Notes under the pieces: generated by a model | Databases searched by the model: none | The model's input: the letters and a program-made list of their open reading frames with translations, nothing else | Told to the model about the DNA's origin: nothing | Translations under genes and position numbers: made by a program | Source of the DNA: JBDZUZ01 sp040255445 | GTDB lineage: Bacteria; Planctomycetota; Phycisphaerae; Phycisphaerales; UBA1924 | Length of the DNA: 10,183 nucleotides | Assembly (NCBI GenBank): GCA_040255445.1 | Contig: JBDZUZ010000140.1 | Span: 1 to 10,183, forward strand | Direction of reading: 5' to 3' | Shown: positions 1 through 5,380 of the stretch, piece after piece | How the letters are laid out: the number at the start of each line of letters is the position of its first letter | How positions within the stretch are numbered: the stretch's first letter is position 1

Positions 1-1
1 C

Positions 2-319
2 CTGACGCCCGTGTACGCCCAGCAGGTCCCTGGCGTGGCCGACACCGCCGCGCCGACCCTCGAGGAACAGCTCGACCGGTTCTGGACCGCGGGCCCGGGC
101 CTCAAGGATTTGAGCCTCCCGCTCGAACCGCCTCCGGTCAGCCATCCCCTGCTGCGGCGTCTGGGGGGGAGCCCCTTCCAGAACGCCCAGTTCCCGCTGG
201 TGGGTCTCCTGGCGAGCTGTTACGAGACCATCAGCGAGGAGACGATCCGGACCGCGGGGCAGATCGAGCCGCCCGAGGACAAGCCGGCCCACGAAGACGA
301 AGAGGACGAGGAGTCCTGA
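2..319 (+). CDS. Hypothetical protein, 3' end only (5' cut by window edge)
   Basis: An open frame enters from the left edge (the codons before the GTG at 11 are also open) and stops with TGA at 317-319, leaving about 105 residues. The visible part has Pro-rich stretches (LPLEPPPVSHP), a short hydrophobic patch (FPLVGLLASCYE) and an acidic C-terminus (HEDEEDEES). I recognise no domain, signal or catalytic motif. The GTG at 11 could be a start, but no ribosome-binding site can be judged so near the edge, so a longer gene cut by the window is more likely. The composition is plausible for a real protein, and the acidic tail resembles those of other proteins in the window. It runs with the tRNA and housekeeping genes but is about 380 bp from the tRNA, so no functional link is implied. 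Confidence 0.55.
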   Translation: MTPVYAQQVPGVADTAAPTLEEQLDRFWTAGPGLKDLSLPLEPPPVSHPLLRRLGGSPFQNAQFPLVGLLASCYETISEETIRTAGQIEPPEDKPAHEDEEDEES

Positions 320-339
320 GTCCGAGGAGTCTTAAGTCA
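308..339 (+). repeat. 16-bp tandem direct duplication across a stop codon
   Basis: GAGGAGTCCTGAGTCC at 308-323 is followed directly by GAGGAGTCTTAAGTCA at 324-339, with 13 of 16 positions identical. A further GAGG begins at 340. The first copy contains the TGA stop of the upstream gene, and the second has TAA at the equivalent place. The period of 16 puts the second stop in another frame. It looks like replication slippage at a gene end. Confidence 0.7.
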
Positions 340-699
340 GAGGTTTCGGCCTCGGGCGGGCTTCCCGGGTCGTTGACTGAGCCTCCGGCCTCTCTACCAT
401 TCCTGCTCGGCTCCGGGGTGACCTGGGGCCGGTTGTTGGAGCCGATCACGACGGACGCGAGGCGTGTGCCGAGCCGAGGCGTGGTCAGGGGCGATCCCAT
501 CGCGGCTGATGGACCGTCCAGCTCTGGCCGACCGCACCAACTTTGATGCGGAAGGCACCCGACGCCGCGGCCTCCGGTTCCTGCCACCATCGGCGGGCTC
601 CGCGGACCGCGTCTTTCGCAGTGGTCCGTGGACATGGCGGTTGACGGGGATTGCCCCGAAGCCGTCGCAGGAATGGAGAAGAACCGGCCCGCCCGACAC
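320..699. other. 380-bp stretch without a supported gene, ahead of tRNA-Gln
   Basis: No frame here has convincing protein features. The overlapping frames are Arg/Pro-rich GC artefacts, and one runs through the tRNA. Visible structure is limited to a long-loop inverted repeat CCGAGG (322-327) with CCTCGG (350-355), and a hairpin at 600-631 in which CGGACCGCG (603-611) pairs with CGC and GGTCCG (617-619 and 623-628) around a TCTTT loop, with an AGT bulge. A sigma70-like candidate promoter lies at 373-400. The stretch could be the leader of the tRNA transcript or a non-coding RNA, but I recognise no known RNA family. Confidence 0.5.
373..400 (+). promoter_or_regulatory. Candidate sigma70-type promoter upstream of tRNA-Gln
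   Basis: TTGACT (373-378) matches the -35 consensus at 5 of 6 positions. TACCAT (395-400) matches the -10 consensus at 4 of 6, with a 16-bp spacer. A start near 407 would give a leader of about 290 nt before the tRNA. In GC-rich DNA such a match is suggestive only. Confidence 0.3.
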
Positions 700-771
700 T
701 GGTCGATGGTGTAATTGGCAGCACAGCAGATTTTGGTTCTGTTAGTCCAGGTTCGAGTCCTGGTCGACCAG
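700..771 (+). tRNA. tRNA-Gln (anticodon UUG)
   Basis: A full cloverleaf can be drawn. The acceptor stem is TGGTCGA (700-706) with TCGACCA (764-770). The D stem is GTGT (709-712) with GCAC (721-724). The anticodon stem is GCAGA (726-730) with TCTGT (738-742) around the loop TTTTGGT, giving anticodon TTG at 733-735, which reads CAA. The variable loop is 4 nt. The T stem is CCAGG (747-751) with CCTGG (759-763) around TTCGAGT. Base 771 (G) is the discriminator. The next bases are CTT, so the 3' CCA is not encoded and must be added by tRNA nucleotidyltransferase. The U1-A72 pair at the acceptor end is typical of glutamine tRNAs. Confidence 0.97.
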
Positions 772-783
772 CTTCCTGCTGAT

Positions 784-803
784 CGGCGGAGGGCTCACCG
801 CCG
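784..803 (+). terminator. Weak hairpin after tRNA-Gln
   Basis: CGGCGG (784-789) can pair with CCGCCG (798-803) around an 8-nt loop. No T-tract follows, so it may only help 3' processing or may be chance in GC-rich DNA. The tRNA could equally be co-transcribed with the uridyltransferase gene that begins 71 bp downstream. Confidence 0.2.
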
Positions 804-842
804 CCACGCCCGACCGATCGCGCGGCCGCCGTCTTGGCGCCG

Positions 843-1646
843 ATGAAGCAGTTCACGAAAGACACCCCCTCGGCGATCATCCTCGCGGCCGGCAAGGGCA
901 CGCGGATGAAGTCGGACCTGCCCAAGGTCGTGCACCCCGTCGGGGGCCGGCCGATGGTGTGCGCGGTGGTCGATGCCTGCCGCGCCGCCGGGTGCGGCCG
1001 CGTGGTGGTGGTGGTGGGGTACCAGCAGCAGAAGGTGCGTGATGCGCTCGCCGGCTTCGATGTCGAGTTCGTTGTGCAGGAAGAGCAGCTGGGCACCGGG
1101 CACGCGGTGATGATGGCGGCGCCGGTGTACGCGGGGGTTCCCGCGGGGCACGCGGCGTTCGTCCTCTGCGGCGACGGTCCGCTGATCCGCGCCGAGACGC
1201 TGGCGAAGATCAAGTCGCGGCACGCCGAGACGGGCGCGAAGGCGACGCTCGCGACCGCGGTGCTCGATGATGCGACGGGCTACGGCCGCATCGCGCGGGA
1301 TGCGCGGGGCGGGTTCGCGGCGATCGTCGAGCAGAAGAACTGCACGCCCGAGCAGCTCAAGATCAAGGAAGTCAATCCGAGCTACTACTGCTTCGAAGCC
1401 GGGGCGCTCTTCGCGTCCCTCAAGAAGGTCGAGCGCAACCCGGTCAGCGGCGAGTACTACCTCACCGATGTGCCCGGGCTCCTGCTCTCGGAAGGCGAAC
1501 GGGTGGAGGTGCTGCAGGCGGTGCCTCCCGAGGATGTTCTTTCCATCAACACCCCGGAGGACCTTGCCCGTGTCGATTCGATCTACCGCCAGAGGATCAG
1601 CGCCGACGCTGGGCGCGGCCAGAGCCGCGAACAGGGTCAGCGCTGA
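843..1646 (+). CDS. glmU: GlmU-type UDP-N-acetylglucosamine pyrophosphorylase, uridyltransferase domain only
   Basis: Predicted cytosolic nucleotidyltransferase joining UTP and GlcNAc-1-phosphate to give UDP-GlcNAc for peptidoglycan and other envelope glycans. The 267 residues show the family signature LAAGKGTRM (14-22), the DLPK lysine (28), QLGTGHA (82-88), CGDGPL with the metal-binding Asp (111), GYGRI (146-150), IVEQK (161-165), the EVN asparagine (178) and GEYYLTD (203-209). Bifunctional GlmU proteins are about 450 residues and carry a C-terminal hexapeptide-repeat acetyltransferase. That half is absent: the protein ends soon after NTPEDLARV (236-244) in a short Arg/Gln-rich tail. Acetylation of GlcN-1-P must then be done elsewhere, or the sugar specificity differs. 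ATG 843 is preferred over TTG 834 (three residues longer), though neither has a clear Shine-Dalgarno. The stop overlaps the ribosome-binding site of prs, so the two are probably translated from one message. Confidence 0.9.
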   Translation: MKQFTKDTPSAIILAAGKGTRMKSDLPKVVHPVGGRPMVCAVVDACRAAGCGRVVVVVGYQQQKVRDALAGFDVEFVVQEEQLGTGHAVMMAAPVYAGVPAGHAAFVLCGDGPLIRAETLAKIKSRHAETGAKATLATAVLDDATGYGRIARDARGGFAAIVEQKNCTPEQLKIKEVNPSYYCFEAGALFASLKKVERNPVSGEYYLTDVPGLLLSEGERVEVLQAVPPEDVLSINTPEDLARVDSIYRQRISADAGRGQSREQGQR

Positions 1647-1650
1647 GGTG
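1645..1650 (+). promoter_or_regulatory. Shine-Dalgarno of prs, overlapping the upstream stop codon
   Basis: GAGGTG lies 6 nt before ATG 1657 and shares bases with the TGA (1644-1646) of the preceding gene. This fixes the prs start at 1657, although the frame is open much further upstream and an in-frame GTG sits at 1648. The arrangement suggests translational coupling. Confidence 0.75.
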
Positions 1651-1656
1651 GAACGC

Positions 1657-2637
1657 ATGCAGAACTCCATCGGTGAACTCAAGATCTTCGCGGGTCGCAA
1701 CAGCAAGCCGCTGGCCGAGCGGATCTGCGCGCACCTGGGCATGGAGATGGGCCGCGCCATCACGCGTCCCTTCCCCGACGGCGAACTGCTCGTCAAGCTG
1801 GACGACGATGTCCGCGGGCGAGACTGCTTCGTCGTGCTCTCGACCTGCCAGCCTGTCAACGAGAATCTGATGGAGCTGCTCATCACGATCGACTGCCTGA
1901 AGCGCGCCAGCGCTTCGCGCGTCACGGTCGTGATGCCGTACTACGGCTACGCCCGCCAGGACCGCAAGGACGAGGGGCGCGTGCCGATCACGGCCAAGCT
2001 CGTCGCGAACCTGATCACCGCCTCGGGGGCGGACCGCGTGATCGCGCTCGACCTGCACGCAGCGCAGATCCAGGGCTTCTTCGATCTGCCCGTCGATCAC
2101 CTCGCCGCGGCGCCGGTGTTCGTCGATTACTTCACGAAGATCCGCGATGAACTCGGGCCGCTCTGCCTGGTCAGCCCCGATGTGGGCAACGTCAAGGTCG
2201 CCGAGGGCATGGCCAACACGCTCGGCGGAGATCTGGCGATCATCAACAAGCGGCGGCTGAGCGGCTCGACGGTCACGACCGGCAACCTGATCGGCTCGGT
2301 CGAGGGCAAGACCGTCCTGATGTTCGACGACATGATCTCGACGGCCGGGACGGTCTGCGAGGCGGCCAAGCTCGTGATGGAGCGCGGGGCCCGGGGCGTC
2401 ATCGCCGCGGCGACGCACGCGGTGCTCGTCGGCCCGGCAGTCGAGCGGCTCGCGGCCAGCCCCATCAGCCGCATCGTGATCACCAACACCATCCCGCTGG
2501 GCGAGAACGCGGCCCCGATCCGTGAGAAGGTCGTCCAGCTCTGTGTCGGCCCGCTCCTGGGCGAGGCCATCAACCGCATCCACAACAACGAATCGGTGAG
2601 CGCGCTGTTCAAGTCGACCGGTGGGTCGAAGCGCTGA
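1657..2637 (+). CDS. prs: Ribose-phosphate pyrophosphokinase (PRPP synthetase)
   Basis: Makes 5-phosphoribosyl-1-pyrophosphate from ribose-5-phosphate and ATP, the shared precursor of purines, pyrimidines, NAD, His and Trp. It is a cytosolic enzyme, usually hexameric. The 326 residues match the normal class I length (about 315). Visible motifs are FPDGE (39-43), the ATP-binding segment PYYGYARQDRK (94-104), DLHAAQIQGFFD with the metal-binding His (132-143, His134), SPDVGN (173-178), NKRR (197-200) and the PRPP-binding loop FDDMISTAGT (223-232). All key residues seem present, so it should be active. The first residues (NSIGELKIFAGRNSKPLA) are the usual N-terminal strand, confirming the start. 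It follows the uridyltransferase by 10 bp and precedes rplY by 57 bp, as in the gcaD-prs-ctc-spoVC operon of Bacillus. Confidence 0.97.
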   Translation: MQNSIGELKIFAGRNSKPLAERICAHLGMEMGRAITRPFPDGELLVKLDDDVRGRDCFVVLSTCQPVNENLMELLITIDCLKRASASRVTVVMPYYGYARQDRKDEGRVPITAKLVANLITASGADRVIALDLHAAQIQGFFDLPVDHLAAAPVFVDYFTKIRDELGPLCLVSPDVGNVKVAEGMANTLGGDLAIINKRRLSGSTVTTGNLIGSVEGKTVLMFDDMISTAGTVCEAAKLVMERGARGVIAAATHAVLVGPAVERLAASPISRIVITNTIPLGENAAPIREKVVQLCVGPLLGEAINRIHNNESVSALFKSTGGSKR

Positions 2638-2694
2638 CCGGAGCGAGTCAAGAACCGAACTCAACGCGAGTTTCTTTTTCAAGGGATTTCAGAC

Positions 2695-3369
2695 ATGCAC
2701 GAGAATTCACCCACTCTGACGGCGAAGAAGCGCGAGCGCCTGGGCTCGCGGTACTGCAAGCGCATCCGCGACAACGGCGGCCTCCCGGCCATCGTGTACG
2801 GCCACGGCGAGCAGCCGGTGCCCATCATCGTCGAGGCCCGCAACACCCTCCGCCTGATCAACTCGGGCGAGAAGGTGTTCACGATCAACCTCGAGGGCGG
2901 CTTCCAGAACCAGACCGTGCTGCTCAAGGACCTGCAGTTCGACTACCTGGGCACGAACATCGTTCACGCGGACTTCGCCCGCGTTGACATGAACGAGCGC
3001 GTCACCACCCGCGTTTCGGTGCACCTGGTGGGCGAGGCCCCGGGCCTCAAGAAGGCCGGCGCGGTCATGATCCACCCGACCACCGAGCTCGAGATCGAGT
3101 GCTCGGTCGTCGAACTGCCCGACTTCATCGAGGTCTCCGTCCGCGCCCTCGAGGCCGACGGCACGATCTACGCCAAGGACGTCGAGCTGCCCAGCAAGAA
3201 CATGAAGCTGCTCACCGACGGCCAGGCCGTCGTGGCGCACATCGTCGTTCAGGTCGAGCAGCCCACCGCCGAGGCGACCGAAGCCGGCGCCGCCGCCGCT
3301 CCGGAAGTCCTCACCGCGAAGAAGCCCGAGGGCGATGCCGCGGCGAAGACCGACGCCAAGAAGAAGTAA
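2695..3369 (+). CDS. rplY: 50S ribosomal protein L25 / general stress protein Ctc
   Basis: Large-subunit protein that binds 5S rRNA. The 224-residue long form corresponds to the Ctc/TL5 type, with an N-terminal 5S-binding L25 domain plus a C-terminal beta domain, unlike the 94-residue E. coli L25. The N-terminal part shows GSRYCKRIRDNGGLPAIVYG (17-36), the family signature. VLLKDLQFD (75-83) and HADFARVD (91-98) follow. The beta domain runs from about 100 to 188 (RVSVHLVGEAPG, ELEIECSVVELP, IEVSV). The tail after 190 is Ala/Glu-rich and ends in Lys (KTDAKKK). A good Shine-Dalgarno, AAGGGA at 2681-2686, lies 8 nt before the ATG. The position between prs and pth matches ctc in Bacillus, where it is stress-induced; no stress promoter is evident in the 57-bp gap here. 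The short symbol could equally be ctc. Confidence 0.95.
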   Translation: MHENSPTLTAKKRERLGSRYCKRIRDNGGLPAIVYGHGEQPVPIIVEARNTLRLINSGEKVFTINLEGGFQNQTVLLKDLQFDYLGTNIVHADFARVDMNERVTTRVSVHLVGEAPGLKKAGAVMIHPTTELEIECSVVELPDFIEVSVRALEADGTIYAKDVELPSKNMKLLTDGQAVVAHIVVQVEQPTAEATEAGAAAAPEVLTAKKPEGDAAAKTDAKKK

Positions 3370-3425
3370 CCCGCATAGGGAGCGAGCCGCTCTCACCACC
3401 GCACGAGGAACACACAGGCAACGCG

Positions 3426-4097
3426 ATGAAACTGATCGTCGGTCTCGGCAACCCAGGGGCGCAGTACACCAGGACGCGGCACAACGCCGGGTTCATGGTC
3501 GTCGACCGCCTGCTGGAGCGCCACGGCGGGGGCGAGCCTCTCAAGGCCCGCTTCAACGCCGCGGCGGCCGAGGTCCGCATCGGATCCGAGCGGTGTCTGC
3601 TTCTCAAGCCCACGACCTACATGAACCGGTCGGGGCAGTGCGTCGGTGAGGCGGTGCGGTTCTATAAGAGCGAGATCGGCCAGGACCTGCTTGTTGTCGT
3701 TGATGACCTGTACCTTCCCGTGGGCTCCATCCGGCTCAAGCCGGGCGGGGGCGCGGGCGGGCACAACGGTCTGACCGACATCCAGCGGGCGCTCGGGTCC
3801 GACGAATACCCGCGGCTGCGGGTGGGCGTCGGTCTCCAGCCCTCGGGGGGCAAGCCGCCCCTCATGGACCAGGCCGATTTCGTGCTCGGCCGGTTCACCG
3901 CCGAGGAAGAGCCGCTGCTCTCGGGCGTCATCAACAAGGGTGCCGACGCCGCCGAGGCGTTCGTCACCGGCGGGCTGGCTTCGGCCATGAACGCTTTCAA
4001 TGCAAAGGAACCTCGCCCGGAGCAGCCGCGGCGTGAGAAGAACCCCGCGGGCGATCGGTCGCCTTCGGGCCACAACCCAGAGTCGACCAACACCTGA
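3426..4097 (+). CDS. pth: Peptidyl-tRNA hydrolase
   Basis: Cleaves the ester bond of peptidyl-tRNAs dropped from stalled ribosomes, recycling tRNA in the cytosol. Family hallmarks are complete: LIVGLGNPG (3-11, Asn9), RHNAGF with the catalytic His19 and Asn20, PTTYMNRSG (62-70, Met66/Asn67), DDLYLP (Asp93), and GGGAGGHNGL (107-116, Asn114). LRVGVG and the DFVLGRF segment follow. The catalytic core ends near residue 194 (MNAFNAK), the normal Pth length. About 29 extra residues rich in Pro, Arg, Glu and Ser (EPRPEQPRREKNP onward) form a disordered-looking tail. The start at 3426 is fixed by the conserved N-terminus. GAGGAA at 3405-3410 is rather far away, so initiation may be weak. It sits 56 bp after rplY and 43 bp before rpsF, consistent with one operon. 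Confidence 0.96.
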   Translation: MKLIVGLGNPGAQYTRTRHNAGFMVVDRLLERHGGGEPLKARFNAAAAEVRIGSERCLLLKPTTYMNRSGQCVGEAVRFYKSEIGQDLLVVVDDLYLPVGSIRLKPGGGAGGHNGLTDIQRALGSDEYPRLRVGVGLQPSGGKPPLMDQADFVLGRFTAEEEPLLSGVINKGADAAEAFVTGGLASAMNAFNAKEPRPEQPRREKNPAGDRSPSGHNPESTNT

Positions 4098-4105
4098 CGG
4101 GTGCA

Positions 4106-4132
4106 CGCGTCCAACAGCGGACGCGGGAAGGA
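4106..4132 (+). promoter_or_regulatory. Hairpin abutting the rpsF Shine-Dalgarno
   Basis: CGCGTCC (4106-4112) pairs perfectly with GGACGCG (4119-4125) around the loop AACAGC. The ribosome-binding sequence GGAAGGA (4126-4132) begins at the next base, 8 nt before ATG 4141. A smaller hairpin, CACC (4091-4094) with GGTG (4100-4103), holds the pth stop codon in its loop. The placement would suit translational control, such as feedback by S6 or S6:S18 reported for rpsF leaders in other bacteria. I do not see a clear match to that published motif, so the regulatory role is inferred. Confidence 0.35.
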
Positions 4133-4140
4133 ATCAGATC

Positions 4141-4611
4141 ATGACAGATAAGCGCGTGTACATGTACGAAGGCATGTTCCTCTTCAGCCAGGCGACCGCC
4201 TCCGATTTCGGCGGCATGATCGCCCACCTGAACGAAGTCCTCCAGCGCGGCCACGCCGAGGTCGTCGCGATGCAGAAGTGGGACGAGCGTCGCCTCGCCT
4301 ACGAGATCGACGGCCAGAAGCGGGGCGTCTACATCCTCGTCTACTTCCGCGCCCCGGGCACCGATGTCGCCCACATCGAGCGCGACTGCAACCTCTCCGA
4401 GCGCATCATGCGGGCCCAGATCCTCCGCGCCGATCACCTCTCCGAGGAGGAGATCTTCGCCAAGGACGGTCGCAAGGACCTCGAGGTCGAGGCCAAGCTC
4501 CGCGCCGAGCGGGCCGCCACTCAGCAGGCCGTCACCGCCGGCGCTCCGACCGCTTCGAGCGAGTCCGATGAGGGCGAGGCCGAGGGCGGCGAGGACGCCG
4601 AGAACAACTGA
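4141..4611 (+). CDS. rpsF: 30S ribosomal protein S6
   Basis: Small-subunit protein that forms a dimer with S18 on the platform of the 30S subunit. The 156 residues open with the usual first strand (RVYMYEGMFLFS, 5-16). The conserved QKWDERRLAYEI (45-56), GVYILVYFRAP (62-72) and NLSERIMRAQILRADH (84-99) follow. Beyond about residue 100 a charged helix-like stretch leads to an acidic, low-complexity tail (SESDEGEAEGGEDAENN). This recalls the C-terminal glutamate tail of E. coli S6 but is longer. The start is supported by GGAAGGA 8 nt upstream. It heads the rpsF-ssb-rplI cluster. rpsR, which commonly lies between ssb and rplI, is not in this window, so S18 must be encoded elsewhere. Confidence 0.96.
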   Translation: MTDKRVYMYEGMFLFSQATASDFGGMIAHLNEVLQRGHAEVVAMQKWDERRLAYEIDGQKRGVYILVYFRAPGTDVAHIERDCNLSERIMRAQILRADHLSEEEIFAKDGRKDLEVEAKLRAERAATQQAVTAGAPTASSESDEGEAEGGEDAENN

Positions 4612-4635
4612 TCACGCCCGGGCGTGAACGCCCGG
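4612..4635 (+). repeat. Two overlapping perfect palindromes directly after the rpsF stop
   Basis: TCACGCCCGGGCGTGA (4612-4627) is a perfect 16-bp palindrome starting at the base after the TGA of rpsF. It overlaps CCGGGCGTGAACGCCCGG (4618-4635), an 8-bp inverted repeat around GA. Both cannot form at once in RNA. No T-tract follows, so this is not a classical intrinsic terminator; a role in mRNA 3'-end formation or protein binding is possible. Confidence 0.5.
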
Positions 4636-4651
4636 ATGTGACAGGATCAAC

Positions 4652-4718
4652 CCGCGGCCGCGGTCCTCATGGCGTTCCCCCACCCCGGGCGGAACGCCGT
4701 TGACGACCGCGGCCGCGG
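4652..4718 (+). repeat. Nested inverted repeat (14-bp outer and 8-bp inner stems) upstream of ssb
   Basis: CCGCGGCCGCGGTC (4652-4665) is the exact reverse complement of GACCGCGGCCGCGG (4705-4718). Inside it, GGCGTTCC (4671-4678) exactly matches GGAACGCC (4691-4698), with a 12-nt loop and a 5/6-nt internal loop. As RNA this is a 67-nt, very stable two-stem hairpin. As DNA it contains the 12-bp palindrome CCGCGGCCGCGG twice, 55 bp apart, with the second copy inside the spacer of the ssb promoter candidate. It could end rpsF transcripts, act as an operator pair, or both. No T-tract follows. Confidence 0.7.
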
Positions 4719-4729
4719 CGTTGTATGAT
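4700..4729 (+). promoter_or_regulatory. Probable sigma70 promoter of ssb
   Basis: TTGACG (4700-4705) and TATGAT (4724-4729) each match the -35 and -10 consensus at 5 of 6 positions with an 18-bp spacer, a strong match in such GC-rich DNA. The start would fall near 4735-4737, about 92 nt before the ssb ATG. The right arm of the nested inverted repeat lies in the -35 to spacer region. ATGATCGG occurs at 4725-4732 and again at 4736-4743, overlapping the -10 and the start site. Confidence 0.6.
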
Positions 4730-4816
4730 CGGAAAATGATCGGTAGAATGGTAGCCGTCCGTTCGGCGTGATCGGGCGACATCCGGCACCGCAAGCACCC
4801 GCCGCACCGCGGCCCG

Positions 4817-4822
4817 AGGGAG
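4817..4822 (+). promoter_or_regulatory. Shine-Dalgarno deciding the ssb start
   Basis: AGGGAG ends right at the first candidate ATG (4823) but lies a proper 6 nt before the second ATG (4829). The second start also gives the typical SSB beginning MASSLNKVMLMGNL. I therefore use 4829 rather than 4823, which would add only Met-Phe. Confidence 0.65.
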
Positions 4823-4828
4823 ATGTTC

Positions 4829-5362
4829 ATGGCGAGCAGCCTCAACAAAGTGATGCTCATGGGCAACCTGACCCGTGACGTCGAGCTCAAGCACACCCAG
4901 AGCAATCAGGCCGTCGCCACGATCGGCATGGCCGTGAACCGCCGCTGGAAGGACCAGAACGGCGAGCAACGTGAGGAGACGACCTTCGTCGATTGCGAGG
5001 CCTGGGGCAAGACCGCCGAGATCCTGGCTCAGTACATGGCGAAGGGGAAGCCTTTGCTCATCGAAGGCCGCCTGAAGCTGGACACTTGGCAGGACAAGGA
5101 GTCCGGTGCGAATCGTTCAAAGATGCGAGTCGTGATCGAGCAGTTCTACTTCGTCGACAGCAAGGGCGGCGGTGAGGGTGGTGGCGGCGGGGGCGGTCAG
5201 CGCTCCGGCGGTAACTACGGCAACCGCGGCTCGGGGGGCGGCGGTGGTGGGGGTGGGGGCGGCGGCCGGTCTCAGGGCGGCGGCGGGGGTGGCGGATATG
5301 GCGGCGGGGGCGGCGGCGGTGGGGCCGTCGAGCAGATCGACGCCGACGACATCCCGTTCTGA
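4829..5362 (+). CDS. ssb: Single-stranded DNA-binding protein with glycine-rich linker
   Basis: Coats ssDNA during replication, repair and recombination and recruits partner enzymes through its C-terminal tip. Of 177 residues, about 1-110 form the OB fold: NKVMLMGNLTRDVEL (6-20), AVNRRW (35-40), TTFVDCEAWGKTAE (51-64), LLIEGRLKLDTW (76-87) and QFYFVDS (105-111). The aromatic residues expected to stack on bases are present (Trp40, Phe53, Trp59, Trp87). Residues 113-165 are an extreme Gly-rich linker with a few Arg, Ser, Asn and Tyr. The protein ends in DADDIPF, the acidic amphipathic tip that binds SSB partners. The linker is encoded by near-monotonous GGC/GGT/GGG codons, a likely hotspot for length change and polymerase slippage. 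It is probably transcribed both from the operon and from its own promoter at 4700-4729. Confidence 0.96.
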   Translation: MASSLNKVMLMGNLTRDVELKHTQSNQAVATIGMAVNRRWKDQNGEQREETTFVDCEAWGKTAEILAQYMAKGKPLLIEGRLKLDTWQDKESGANRSKMRVVIEQFYFVDSKGGGEGGGGGGGQRSGGNYGNRGSGGGGGGGGGGGRSQGGGGGGGYGGGGGGGGAVEQIDADDIPF

Positions 5363-5380
5363 TCCGGACCCTCCTGAATT

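Noticed and set aside
641..670. TTGACG at 641 as a -35 box for the tRNA
   Set aside because: No acceptable -10 hexamer lies 16-19 bp downstream (candidates such as GTCGCA match poorly).
464..745. A 93-codon + strand open frame before and through tRNA-Gln
   Set aside because: It runs into the tRNA sequence, has no ribosome-binding site and has Arg/Trp-rich composition typical of noise.
1267..1656. A 130-residue N-terminal extension of prs
   Set aside because: The frame is open upstream only because of high GC. The extension overlaps the uridyltransferase in another frame, while ATG 1657 has a good Shine-Dalgarno and begins the conserved Prs N-terminus.
795..1925. A 376-codon - strand open frame opposite the uridyltransferase and prs
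   Set aside because: The frame is His/Arg-rich with no motif and lies fully antisense to two genes with clear family signatures.
5164..5330. The G-rich repeat in ssb as a CRISPR or minisatellite array
   Set aside because: It is in-frame glycine coding inside a complete SSB with a proper C-terminal tip. There are no regular repeat-spacer units.
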